Shown one piece after another: positions 45,083 through 55,791 of a DNA stretch of 57,500 bases. Positions within the stretch are counted from its first letter, which is position 1, and every line of letters starts with the position of its first letter. A program made the position numbers and the translations under genes. Origin of the DNA: Mesostigma viride. Taxonomy: Eukaryota > Streptophyta > Mesostigmatophyceae > Mesostigmatales > Mesostigmataceae. Below the pieces are notes generated by a model. It saw only the letters and a list, made by a program, of their open reading frames with translations, did not search any database and was not told where the DNA came from. The DNA lies in NCBI GenBank assembly GCA_009746045.1, contig RPFO01000072.1, positions 2,937,323 through 2,994,822 of the forward strand. Reading direction: 5' to 3'.

Positions 45083-45379
45083 CTAAGGCCCTCTATCTAA
45101 TGGCCATCCGTCTGGTAGGTACCACGGGAGGCCAGCATCGTCAAATCCGTGCAAAACAAGCTGATGCGGTTCAGCAGGGGAAGGACCGTACCACGTGACC
45201 CCGAAGAGAGCAGCCCTGACTAGGCCCGCATGCTGGGCCTGGAGGGCCGGATGCACGACGCCATCCGGGAAACTAGACCGTGACACCCAACGGCCCGGGA
45301 GGGCCTCGAAGTACAGCTCAGGGTCCGGTAGGGGCAGGGACGGCGGCGGGCTCTCAGCCGGAGGGGTAGGCTCCGACAT
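45083..45379 (-). CDS. Small accessory ORF between integrase and 3' LTR
   Basis: The 98-residue ORF starts MSEPTPPAESPPPSLPLPDP and ends LPWYLPDGWPLDRGP. It has a Pro-rich N-terminus and a more ordered remainder (ELYFEALPGRWVSR, VHPALQAQHAGLVR). No signal peptide or membrane segment is visible, so it is not envelope-like. It lies 77 bp after the integrase stop, in the position where some Ty3 elements carry an extra gene. It is open without stops in a young element and its composition looks coding. Its function is unknown. Confidence 0.45.
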   Translation of the reverse strand: MSEPTPPAESPPPSLPLPDPELYFEALPGRWVSRSSFPDGVVHPALQAQHAGLVRAALFGVTWYGPSPAEPHQLVLHGFDDAGLPWYLPDGWPLDRGP

Positions 45380-45455
45380 GACGGCTGCGGAGGGGAGGGG
45401 ACAACCAACCACCCGTCGACAGCAGACACAACATAAGAGAGGAGAAAGCCTACAA

Positions 45456-47692
45456 CTAGAGCTTGTGCAGGGTTTTATATTCCTGTAGCAGGCGACTACA
45501 CCCATCTAGCTCACTCTCCGTATACCAAACCTTATCTACTTCACTACGAGCATACATCCACTTCACTTTATACTGACGCTGGGTACCGCGGCCCTTTTTT
45601 ATATCTCTATGGGCCACGATGCTTTCTACTTCGTCTTCTACTTCCCCAGTGTCAGGGTTATGCTCTAAAGGGGCAGGCGCTAACTCCCTGCCAGCGAACG
45701 TACTAGGATGGTACAGTTTAAGCTGGCTCCTATGGAAGGTGTTTGAATGCGTTTGCCAAGAGGTAGGGATATCGACTTTATATAAGAAATTTCCTACCCT
45801 AGACAACACATGGAAGGGTCCTAAGAAGGCGGGCCTAAGTTTGACCTTCAGTTCTGCTTCAAACTTATGAGCAAAACGGCCAACACGGGGGCCTTCTACT
45901 AATACTAGATCTCCTATTTCTATCTCAGGTGCTCGTCTATCTAAGGAGGCACGCAACCTAGCAAGGTACTTAGCCTGAGCTTTTTGGTACCCTGAGATCG
46001 CGTGGTCATGAGCAGTTTTCATTCTATCTAGTAAGGACTGTACACCTTCTACAGTATCTCGGGACACATCATCCTTGTCCCGTAGAGGACTAGCTAAGAG
46101 AGAGGTAGGGGTAAGGGGCTGTCTACCAGTATCTAAGAAGAAGGGCGTATATCCATGCGCAGCTTGGGGACAATTGTTGAGGGAGAACTCTACCAAACAT
46201 AAATAATCCTCCCAATCACTACCCGAGCCATTAACATAGTGCCTGAGCGCTTCTTCTACTACTCTATTAAGACGCTCTACTAAATGAGAGGAAGAGGAGT
46301 GGTAGGCAGTACCGTAGGTAACCTTGGTACCGATGGCAGCGAAAAACTGCTGCCAAAAATCTGAGGTAAATAATTTATCCTTATCACTAATAAACTGCCT
46401 ACTCAATCCATCAGTATCTATATACATTATTGAGGTATAGGCGTGCGCAATCACGTGCAGTGAGTTCTAAAGGACACGGCACAAGATGGCACATACGAGT
46501 AAAACGATCTATGAACACAAGGATTTGGGCATTGCCCCTATCATTCTTTCTAAAAGGTCCTACAAAATCCATCATGATAGAATCCCAAGGCATGATGGGG
46601 TCAGGCAAGGTCCTAGGTTCTGCTATCTGTCCTACATTATTGGGTTTCATTTCCTGGCAAGATTGACAAGTTCTAACATACTCATCTACATCCTTATAAA
46701 GGGAAGGCCAGTAATAAGAGCGGGCTACTAGGTCCCGTACCCGTTTACCACCCTGATGAGCAGCTAAGTCATGCAACTCAAAGAGCAAGGAGGAGCGACA
46801 GATAGGAGGGACATACAGGCGCCATTGAGGGGGAGAATCTGCTATCTGCACATATAAAAACCCACCTACAAATTTACAAGGGTGCTTGCCTAATTGTTGG
46901 GGATGTGCAGCAATGGCAGATAATGCCTCCGGCTCAGTGGCCGTAAATCTACTAATAAGGCGTTCAAGATCAGAGGTAGGCATCGCTACAGAAGTATCCA
47001 GAACAGGTTTAAAGAGATCTCCTACCGCCTTGCCAAAGAGAAGGGGAGGTCCTAGAGGGACTACGTTCTCATAAGACTTTCCTGACCTAGTCGCTATATG
47101 GCTAACTGGTATAAAAATTTTATTTTTCCCCTCCCCCCCCACCGAGGCCACGGGAAGGGCCTCACACGGGAGAGAGAGTCCTACGTGAGAAAGGAGATCA
47201 GGCATGCGAACAGCTGTATGAAAGAGGTAGGCATAGGATTCATCATCAGGTAGTTCACCATAAGGGGTTACACCCATAGTAGTAGGAACTAGAGTAGTAT
47301 TGAGAACATCAAGGTCCTCGAAGAAGGAATAGTCTGCACGACGAGAGAGTGCATCTGGTACTATGTTATCTACACCCTTGACATACTGAAGTTTAAAAGG
47401 GGAAAACTGTGCTAAAAATTCCATCCAGCGCGCTTGCCGAGGGGTAAGGTTGGTGGGTTGGGAGAGAAGATGGGTAAGGGGACGATGATCCGTTTGGATA
47501 ACTAACCTATAAGGATCTAGCTCACAGGGTTCATTCAGGCAGACATCAAATTGAGCACCTTTAAGGAAGTGCTGCCACGCGTGGCAACAATACACCACAG
47601 CTAAGAGTTCCTGCTGGTGGACGGGATAGTTACGCTCCGCAGGGAGCATTGTCCTAGAGATATACTCAATTGGCTGTAAGCCCTGACCCTGA
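45456..47692 (-). pseudogene. Pol C-terminal part: RNase H, integrase and chromodomain (one frameshift)
   Basis: After the nested transposon the frame resumes at QGLQPIEYISRTMLPAERNY with the rest of RNase H (QTDHRPLTHLL). It continues to the integrase zinc finger (H-x3-H then CQSCQ in the LHDLAAHQGGKRVRD to CQSCQEMK stretch) and the catalytic core: first Asp in MMDFVGPF, second in SDKDKLFTSDFWQQFF, Glu in HLVERLNRV. The C-terminus is a chromodomain (EVESIVAHRDIKKG, QYKVKWMYARSEVDKVWYTE, ELDGCSRLLQEYKT). A +1 shift near 46435 (GTATATAGATACTGATGG) separates the two halves of the integrase core. RNase H removes template RNA; integrase inserts the cDNA, and the chromodomain is thought to guide target choice. 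Confidence 0.9.
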
Positions 47693-50600
47693 CACAACAC
47701 CGCGAACCCGCCAAATTTTGACATAAATTATTGTCCGGATTTCGTCCGAGATCTAGATTTTTCCCGCGCCGCGTGAGACGAAAACGACGAAAACACCCAT
47801 GGCGGTCGAGCATCAGCTAGCGTTCTGAAACCTGCGTCATTTCAGCCGCCTGAGGTGTCAAAACGAAGCTTACATCACGATTAATCCATGGAATAAGTTT
47901 GGAATGATATGCGCTGTGATTGCGACGAGGGCATTGAGCGGGACAAATATTTTTTTTGCAGCGCACAATTTTTTTCGCGAAATCCAGATTTCTCGGTGGT
48001 ACGTGTCTCACGGTCTTGGATACGGGAGGAAACGAAAAACCCGGCACGATAGCTCAGCTTGTTCGTTATAATATTCCCGAAGAGGTTAGTGTTTTCGTTT
48101 TTTGAGTTTCGCTTTTAATTTTCCGGCATTTGCGTGAATAAACTGGGGGGTGCGAAATCCGTCTGTTTCTTGCGTCATGCAATGCATATCTTTATCGTCA
48201 GATAATTACCTCTTTAGGCTATGCCCGACCTTCCTATACTGCCAGCCTGCGGCAATAAGCCAGCAGGACATATGGCGTGCACGAGATTCCGCGCAAAGGT
48301 CCCTAATGGTCTCCCGGCTGTGCAATAAGTGCGGTAAAAACTGCGAAAATTGCTTATAATGCCTGTAGAAAGCTCTTTGCGACAGTGTTTTCCAAGCGAG
48401 TTTATCGTTCTTTTGACGCCCGATCCAAAAGGCAAAGGGGGGCATCGTTTTTAATTAGTCGGCATGCGGTTTCGAGGTGTGATGGGCCGGGCAGAGGACC
48501 TCGCCACGACACGCTGGGTTCAAGCTTCGCATCTCCCGGCAGCCATAAAGAAGCGCAGATTAAGCGAGGTGAGCGAGCTAGAGGGCCCAGGATCGCTGCT
48601 AACGCAAGGCAGCTTCTCAAAGGGTAGAGAGCTGGATTAATAAGACGTTCTCAAGTGCATTTTGCAGTGGTTATTGCCACCTTGTCCAGATATTTGCCTC
48701 GTCTTTCTGATTTAAAGACTGTTTTAAAGAGGGATAGGATAACGTTTCCAACGTTGTTGCTCATTCATTAAAGTAAAGAAAGAGCCTTTTCAGTTGCTGA
48801 CAACGAGATGGAAGCTGCCTCATGCAAACTACCCATGCAATGCAAGTGATGCAACGGAGGCCATGCATGGCTAACGTTGACTTCATGCGTGAGTTGGGCA
48901 GGTGGCTGGCTAGGTGTGTGGCTGGCTAGGTGAACGGGGCGTGTATGGAGGGACCTGATGGTGCGGGCGTGCGAGGGCAAGTGGGCGGGCACATGCCTGG
49001 CTGGTTTGGTTGTTGAGTGGTTAGGTGGTTAGGTAGTTGTGTAGCTGGTTGATTGGTTGGTTGGTTGTTCAGTTGCCCTGGAAGTCTTGGGTGGGAGGCT
49101 TAAGCTGTAGATGCTTCAAGGGATTCCTAGACATGGGTGGGTTCAATGGCAGGTGGCTGGCTGAAAGGTGGATGCCTTGGTAAATGGCTGGCCGAGTAGC
49201 TGGGAGCACAGGCAGGTGGAGAGGGTGGGTGGATGGGTGGCTGGTCATGATGGGTAGACGAGTGTTAGGGTGATCGGTTGTAGGCAGATGGCCAGGTGTC
49301 TGCGTGATGATAGGCTTTGGAGACTCCTAAGTGGGTGGGTAGTTAGATGTGTGAGTGAAACAATTGCATGGGTTTGAGGATGGTGGGTTAGTGGTTGGGT
49401 GGTTAGGGATGCGTGTGGGTGGGTGGGTTGGTGGATGGGCCATTGGTGGTTGGTGGCTGGTGGATGTGTAGATGACTAGGTGTGGGTCGGTGGGCGAAGG
49501 GACGGGTAGATGGGCGGGTGGGCGCACAGATATGGATGCGTGGGTGGGTTTATGGTTGGGACCGACTTACCTGATATCGCTGGTGAAGGGCTGTGCAGGT
49601 TGGGGGTGAGGTGGGGGGTGGCTGGCTGAGAAAGTGCATGTGTGGGTGGGTCAGTGGGTATAAGGGTGGGGGGGCACTGAGTGGTTGAGTGGGTGGGTGG
49701 GTGGGTGGGTCAAGGGTGGGTGGCCGGATGGTGCATATGGGGCATGCTGGCTGGGTGTTTAGGTGGTTGGGTGGTTGGGTGGTTGGCTCATTGGATGGGT
49801 GAGTGCTTCCTTATTACCTATTATAGGTGTGTGGGTCGCAAGCGCAGGTGCCTTGCTGGGTGGGTGAATGTCCAAGTGGGTTGGTTAAGCTGGTTGGGTG
49901 CCTAGGTGCATGCGTGGTTATATAATAAGGTGGGTTAGCACGTGCACGGCTGGCTGGCTGGCTTTGGTCACTAGGTGGGTGGACGTGTGGGTGGCTGGGT
50001 GCACGGGCGCGCAAGAGTGTAAGCAGTTCATTGGGTGGGTGACCAGGTGGCTGCATGGGTGGGTTACTGCATGGGTGGCTCGGTGCCCACAAAGCACAAG
50101 AGATGGAGACATGGGATATGCCAATTCCATATCACGTGAGCATACGTGGATGCCAGGTGACATGTGCCAGCGGCTGGGTGTCACTTCACCTTGATGTTCG
50201 CTCGGCATGTTCTTGACATGTATTACACGTATATATCACGCACGGTGCGTGTTGGTAGCAACCAAATGGCTGTGTTCTAGTGACGTGGCATGTATTGTCC
50301 ACCCTTCCTTCCCATTTTGCAATGTGCCAAGTAGTTTAAAGGTATGGTGTTATGGGGTATATATGGACGTGCACTGCGCATCACAGCAATGTGGCATACT
50401 GGCAATGTCTACCTTACATTATACATTCTGCTAGCTATGGTCACCACTCAGGCATTCACATGCCCCAAGGTTTTGCACGCTGTTTGTACTAGTCATTCTT
50501 GAGTTGCCTGCAAAGAATTAACATGATGTGCCCTAGCTTGGGGAGTGTCTTGGTGGTTCTAAAGTGTTGTTAAAATTGTGATAAAAAAGAGCCAAAATGG

Positions 50601-51118
50601 TGACAAATGCAGGCAAATGTCACCATTTTGGGCTCCGTATGATCTGAATTTTTGCACATGAATTGTGGGGACCCTGTGTCAGGTGTTGGCATGATGACAA
50701 TAGGTTTGAGTGTCATTCTGACATTATTTGGATTTAATATTAATTAAAAATTGCCATTTACGACAAATGCTAGCACTATTTTGCTAGCATTTGTCACTAA
50801 ATAGGGCTCCGAATGCCCTAGAACTTTGTACAAGGTCAGAACAACTCGTATTCGTCACCCTTGCAAAGTTACAGCATAATCTGATATCAATTATTGTTGC
50901 TATGCAAGTGCAAGTGGTTTAGGTGGCCAGTTTTGGCCTTGGATCTGGAGTTAACTTAAGCAGGGAATACCACGTAAACTTAACATTTTGACTCAACTAC
51001 TCCACCACTAGCCAGACACATCCCGGGGAGTCGTGGGATCCAATCCTAGGTCAATCCAACCATAAACTTGCCATGGGCCAGAATTTATGTAAAAAAAAGG
51101 CCATTTCAAGGTGTTGTG
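47693..51118. mobile_element. Non-autonomous TIR DNA transposon (CACTA/EnSpm-like), 3,426 bp, nested in RNase H
   Basis: The ends are imperfect inverted repeats of about 44 bp. Both start CACAACACC, and an internal ACATAAATT is shared at the same offset. A 2-bp GA duplication (47691-47692 and 51119-51120) flanks it. Removing the insert with one GA copy rejoins RNase H exactly in frame as GGVLLQD-QGQGLQPIEY, which proves the borders. There is no transposase ORF. The interior holds a long GGTGGGTGG/GGTTGG minisatellite (48880-50080) and two perfect hairpins (50593-50630 and 50762-50795). CAC-type ends and a 2-3 bp TSD suggest CACTA/EnSpm, but the superfamily is tentative. Confidence 0.85.
48880..50080 (+). 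repeat. Degenerate GGTGGGT/GGTTGGGT minisatellite inside the TIR transposon
   Basis: About 1.2 kb of G/T-rich sequence is built from GGTGG, GGCTGG and GGTTGG motifs with no fixed period. ORFs here are not protein-like. Confidence 0.75.
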
Positions 51119-52209
51119 GATCCTGGAGAAGGACACCACCTATAGCTACTTTACTAGCATCTGTAGCCACAACAAAGGGTTTAGTAGTATCCGGTAGGAT
51201 GAGTACAGGAGGGGAAAGGAGTAGGGATTTTAGGCACTGAAAAGCCGACTGACATTCACTACTCCAAACAAAGGGGATATCCTTCTTTAATAAATGATTA
51301 ATAGGGGCTGCTATAGTTGCGAAACGCGGGATAAAACGCCTATAGTAAGAAGCAATTCCTAGGAAACTACGTACACCTTTAACGTCGGTAGGAGTAGGCC
51401 ATTCCTGAATTGACTTAGTTTTATCCGGGTCGGTAGCGACCCCGGCATCTGACAGAACGTGCCCTAAAAATGGGACACTCCTACCCGAACGCACTTTAGC
51501 ACGGCGCGCCCACAAAGAATTTTCAGCCATTATTTCTAATACTTTCTTTAAATCACGTAGGTGCGTTTCAAAATCAGGAGAGTAAATAAGAATATCATCT
51601 AAGTAAGCTTGAGCACAAGAACGGTCATGCTCAGATAAAGAAACAGAGGAGAAGGAAGGATCCTTTAGATCAGAGGACACCTGAGGAAGATGAGAATTTC
51701 CCATAACAGGTCTAAGCACTTCATTCATTAACATTTGAAAAGAGGCAGGCGAGTTACAGAGTCCCATAGCCGCTACTCTAAACTGGTAATGACCAAAAGG
51801 GGTAGCAAAGGCGGTTTTATGGCAATCCTCAGGAGCTATCCGCAACTGCCAAAAACCATCCGCACAATCCAGTACTGTGAAACAAGTGGAACCTTTAACC
51901 TTATTAAATATATCATCAATACGAGGTAGAGGGTATTTAGACTTCACAGTAATATCATTCAACTTCCTATAATCAGTAACTAGGCGAAACTTGCCATTTG
52001 GCTTAGGAACTAACAGGACACCAGCTGAGTAGGGGGAGTTACTAGGCTCTATCAATCCTGCTTCTAATAATGACACTAAAATCTGTTTTAGTTCCTTTAA
52101 CTCGGTAGGGCCCATTCTATACATCGGAGAGTGCGTAGGAACTGCACCGTCCTTGATAACTACACGGTGTAAAACAGAACGAGGAGGAGGATAAGAAGGA
52201 GTCTTTTCT
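51119..52209 (-). CDS. Pol: reverse transcriptase and start of RNase H, interrupted by the TIR transposon
   Basis: The frame after the protease shift reads EEKTPSYPPPRSVLHRVV and then the RT: LVPKPNGKFRLVTDYRKLND, FTVLDCADGFWQLRI, AAMGLCNSPASFQMLMNEV, the catalytic YLDDILIYS, and FLGHVLSDAGV. The connection LGIASYYRRFIPRFA leads to the RNase H start (VVATDASKVAIGGVLLQD), where the nested transposon is inserted. All RT motifs, including the catalytic aspartates, are intact. RT copies element RNA into cDNA. Confidence 0.92.
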
Positions 52210-52842
52210 TCAAAACTTTGAGGAATCTATCACAGCCATGTATCTTACTATTTCATTTTCAGTAAATCCCACTCCTATTGTATCCACTGTGTTTATATCT
52301 ATATCCACACTATTATTAGTGATAGGTATCTCCTGTACTTCTAACTGAAGGAACATACATAATAAATATCCATATTCCTTTAGTTCAGAACGCAACTCAT
52401 CATTGGACATTAATACTTCAGGTATAGGTCTTACAGGAGGATCAACAGGTGTAGGAGGAGTAATATCTACCAAGGATAAATTTTCCAATCTATAATGACG
52501 TTCAGGTACCCAGTAAGAGCTATCTGGAAACCAAATGACCATGGTATCATAATTAATAGTAATCTTATTATCCTGGTGCCAATCTAATCCTAGTAATACA
52601 TCAGCGGTAGTGATAGGGCCTATAGTGGCCGTCAGGTTGACAGTACGTCCTTGTATAACCATGGGAAGGGACACCGTACCCGGGGAATGACTGGTGCGAC
52701 CATCAGCATAATGAACAGTAACGGGTTTGGTGTGAGGGGTAGGGACTAGTCCTAAACGCCTAACTAGGGCCTCGCTCACAAAGGAGCTAGCCGCACCGCT
52801 ATCTACCAACACAGAGACATTCAAGAGTTCATCAGCATGCAA
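52210..52842 (-). CDS. Pol: retropepsin-like aspartic protease
   Basis: It carries the active-site VLVDSGAASSFVSEALV motif (DSGA) and downstream DVLLGLDWHQ, the paired-strand motif after the flap. It would process Gag and Pol. The frame ends at a TGA in AAGTTTTGAAG at 52210. The RT frame continues with a +1 shift at that point, so this is either a one-base homopolymer indel or a recoding site. Confidence 0.85.
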   Translation of the reverse strand: MHADELLNVSVLVDSGAASSFVSEALVRRLGLVPTPHTKPVTVHYADGRTSHSPGTVSLPMVIQGRTVNLTATIGPITTADVLLGLDWHQDNKITINYDTMVIWFPDSSYWVPERHYRLENLSLVDITPPTPVDPPVRPIPEVLMSNDELRSELKEYGYLLCMFLQLEVQEIPITNNSVDIDINTVDTIGVGFTENEIVRYMAVIDSSKF

Positions 52843-52998
52843 GAAGGGTCTACAACAGTGTGAGGGACGGTTAAACCACCATTCAAGAACATAAGAGGAC
52901 GCACACGTAGTGGTAGGGAAGATTCAGCTCCTACAGAGGTTATAAAAACAGGCAGGCAAAAATTTTTATCTGGGGTACTATCTAAGGACCTGTCCAGG

Positions 52999-54743
52999 TT
53001 ACCCCCGGCTGACAGGCCTACTGTTCCCCCTCCCCCCCAAATCCATAGGAACTAACCCCGAAGAAGACCCTGGCGAAAAAGCCACTGCTGGAGGGTCACG
53101 AGGGAGCGAAGAGGGTGCGGGAGCCTGATTATCATAGGGGAACCCTGGGGATCCTGTCTGCACAGCATTCAGCCTACTAGGGGTAGCTGAAGGAATGCGT
53201 CCTGAAGTAGGACGAATAGGAGCACGCTGAGGGGTACGAGGAGGGCGAGCGTCGGGATGAGGGGGAGCACCCGAAAGGAACTTGGGGCACTCACGTTTAA
53301 GATGACCTACTTCCTTACAATGATAGCATGTGATATGAGAGACATCAAGGGCTGAAAGGTCAGTAACACAGATATCTAATTCTTCTACATAGGAGTTCTC
53401 CTCCTCAGGGGTAAGGATAATATTATTAATACGGGAACGGGTAGGAAGAGAAGGGGTGGTGAAGAAATCTGCTACACGCAAGAGATGCTGGCGCACATGC
53501 TTGAGGGGCAGATCAGTAAAACGGTAGGCAGAGAACTGGCGCTTGACTTCACGTAATAAGGGTCTACTGAGGCCTTGGAGGAAGCGAGCACGTACTTCTG
53601 CACCCGACAAATCCCTAATTCGTACCATCTGAGCATCAAACTCTTTCATATACTCCTTAAATGATTTAGTACCCTGCTGCAAGGTACCAAAGGCTAATCT
53701 ATCCTGCCAATCTGAATCAGGAGGGACTAAATGGTTCTCTAAACGCTTAAACAATTCTGCTACAGAGTTAGGGTAGGCATGAGAGGCCAAAGACTCACAC
53801 TGAATGAGGTTAGCAAGCTCAGGAGTAATACAGGTTGTGAGATAGTGAGGAACTAATACAGCATCAGAAAGACGCCATCTATTATGATTCTGCCACGACT
53901 CGTGTTCTGGGTAAGCAACATAATAAAGGTGAAAAACTGTTGAGGGGTAGACTTGACATCCAGCTTGGGAAGGTTAGCAAAGAGGGGAAGAGCAGGGGGC
54001 TTAGGGGGATTAGAAGAGTCAGTTTTTCCCATAGGGCCACTATCTTCCACTGCTACATAAGCGGGATAGAAGGAAGGAAGAGGAAAAGTCTTGGGTAGGG
54101 GTCTAGAAGGGGCCACCGTTTCAGGCTGGTGCCCATAAGAGAAGGGGACAGTATATTGCTCACGAAGAGAGGAATAGGCAAAATGATCATAATTTCTGTC
54201 ATCTAAGGGCATGGTGCTGAAATCACTATTAACTTCTAAATCAGCCACACGGGTAGGGACCTGGGCTGCCTCATAGGCCGTCTCAGGGTAGGACCAGGAA
54301 GCAGGTGGGTAAAAGGGAACTGCACTAGGGCGCCCAGAAGGACCGACAGGGGCAGAGGCACGACCCGTGTTAAGAGCAGGCATGGAAGGCACAGGGTGGG
54401 AAGGAGGCCTAAAAACATTGTTAGTTAGTGAGGACCTGCTGGAGGGTTGAGCCAAGGTTGCAGGAGGGGCAGGGGCCTGGTTCAGGGTAAGGGAAGGGTC
54501 ATCACTAAATCTGACTTGCATACGTTGACGTTGTTCATAGGTAGGAGGGGTAAGTGAGGGACGACGGCGACCATCAGCAAGAGGAGAAGGAGGTGAGGCA
54601 CGAAGATTACCTTGAGGAGTGAGATGGTGCACCGTTTCAAGTGAGTCCCGTCGGTTACCACGATTGTTGTTATTATTATTATTATTATTCATAGTAGGAG
54701 TATTGGTAGGTATAGGCGACAGGTTACCACCCACTGGATCCAT
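52999..54743 (-). pseudogene. Gag: capsid and nucleocapsid with CCHC zinc knuckle (one frameshift)
   Basis: The protein starts MDPVGGNLSPIPTNTP with an (AAT)n-encoded Asn run, followed by a Pro/Ser-rich region. A capsid-type core follows across a -1 shift near 53950 (QQFFTFIM in the first frame, then YPEHESWQNHNRWRLSDAVL and FGTLQQGTKSFKEYMKEFDA in the second). The nucleocapsid has one zinc knuckle, CYHCKEVGHLKREC (CX2CX4HX4C). Gag forms the particle and packages RNA. Confidence 0.88.
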
Positions 54744-54868
54744 TTTTGTTTAAGTAAATGATAAAATATCTAACTGAAAGCAACAAGGACAGTAAAGGAC
54801 AAGGCCTAATAAAGGCAAGGAAAGAAAAGAAAAAGATTTTAATGGCTTAAAAGAAGGAACAATTTAAA

Positions 54869-55261
54869 TCAATCCTTTTTAACAACAGTAATGGATAGGG
54901 AACCGAATTCTAAGGTGAGAGGAGTATCTAAGCTAGATGAGGATGCAGCCCTCTTAGGGGGAGACGAAGGAGGGGTAGCAAAATCTAGAGCTTCTACAGG
55001 AGGGCGACCATGAGGAGTAGAACGTACGTGTAGGCCTAGATCTGATACGCTATGGTCTATAAGGAATTGTTGAGCTTCCTCGAAGGTAACAAATTTCTTA
55101 TACCTAATTACATTATATGTACGATTTTGCACTATCTTCCTAGCATCTGACCAAGAGAGGAAAATGGCTGACCATTGAGGGGTAATAACTACGTAATACT
55201 TAGCTAAACTATTATCACTAGATGAATGGGAAGGCGCAGTAAAAACACGACGTTGACTCAT
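54869..55261 (-). CDS. Accessory ORF with viroplasmin/RNase H1 N-terminal-like domain
   Basis: The 130-residue ORF is the first gene after the 5' LTR, 125 bp ahead of gag. Residues 21-67 (KYYVVITPQWSAIFLSWSDA, RKIVQNRTYNVIRYKKFVTF, EEAQQFL) match the hybrid-binding fold of RNase H1 N-termini and the caulimovirus viroplasmin domain: a Tyr-Val-Val strand, a sW..c helix start, yKkF and t.eEA..fl. The remainder is Ser/Pro-rich with a basic patch. Such domains bind RNA-DNA hybrids. In a retroelement it could act during reverse transcription or in particle assembly (inference). The ORF is intact. Confidence 0.6.
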   Translation of the reverse strand: MSQRRVFTAPSHSSSDNSLAKYYVVITPQWSAIFLSWSDARKIVQNRTYNVIRYKKFVTFEEAQQFLIDHSVSDLGLHVRSTPHGRPPVEALDFATPPSSPPKRAASSSSLDTPLTLEFGSLSITVVKKD

Positions 55262-55791
55262 GATAACTCACCTGGCGTGTCTTGTGATGTCAAGCTAGAC
55301 GAGGTAGGGGTAGGCGACTTAGCTGGACGATCTGGATCACCGAAAGAAGAAGGAGGGCGGAGTTTCCAGCTCTCGTCCTAAGTCAGCGGCCGGATATCCA
55401 GCGCTCGTCCTAACACAGCGCCCCGTAACTCTGCGGGTGCGGCCGTCTAATAAAGCAGCAGCACAAGGAAAAAGGTGTAGGTACTGCGACGCTAATCGTC
55501 TCCGAACAGTAATACTCCCCTATCTAAGACAGGAAACAACCGTAAGCAGGAAAACAAGGCGAAGGACAGGCTAACTACGAAAGGATTTATCCGCTGTGAG
55601 CAGGTCTAGCTTCTAGGTAGAGCGTGTCCCGAAACGGGCAGCACTACTCTCCTAGCTTGAAGGCGACCCGCCCATTACCTATCAAGGAAGTGTCGACTTC
55701 TTGTTCCTGGACGCGGAAGGGGTCTTGAAAGGTGTATGTGGCAAGGGATAGTCGTCTCGTTCACTACCTACTGAAGTTCCTCCGGAACCAT
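55262..55791 (-). other. 5' untranslated leader of the chromovirus with primer-binding site
   Basis: Immediately after the 5' LTR the minus strand reads A then TGGTTCCGGAGGAACTTC. TGG one base from the LTR is the expected start of a primer-binding site for a tRNA ending in CCA. The priming tRNA is not identified. No ORF in the leader looks real. Confidence 0.5.
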
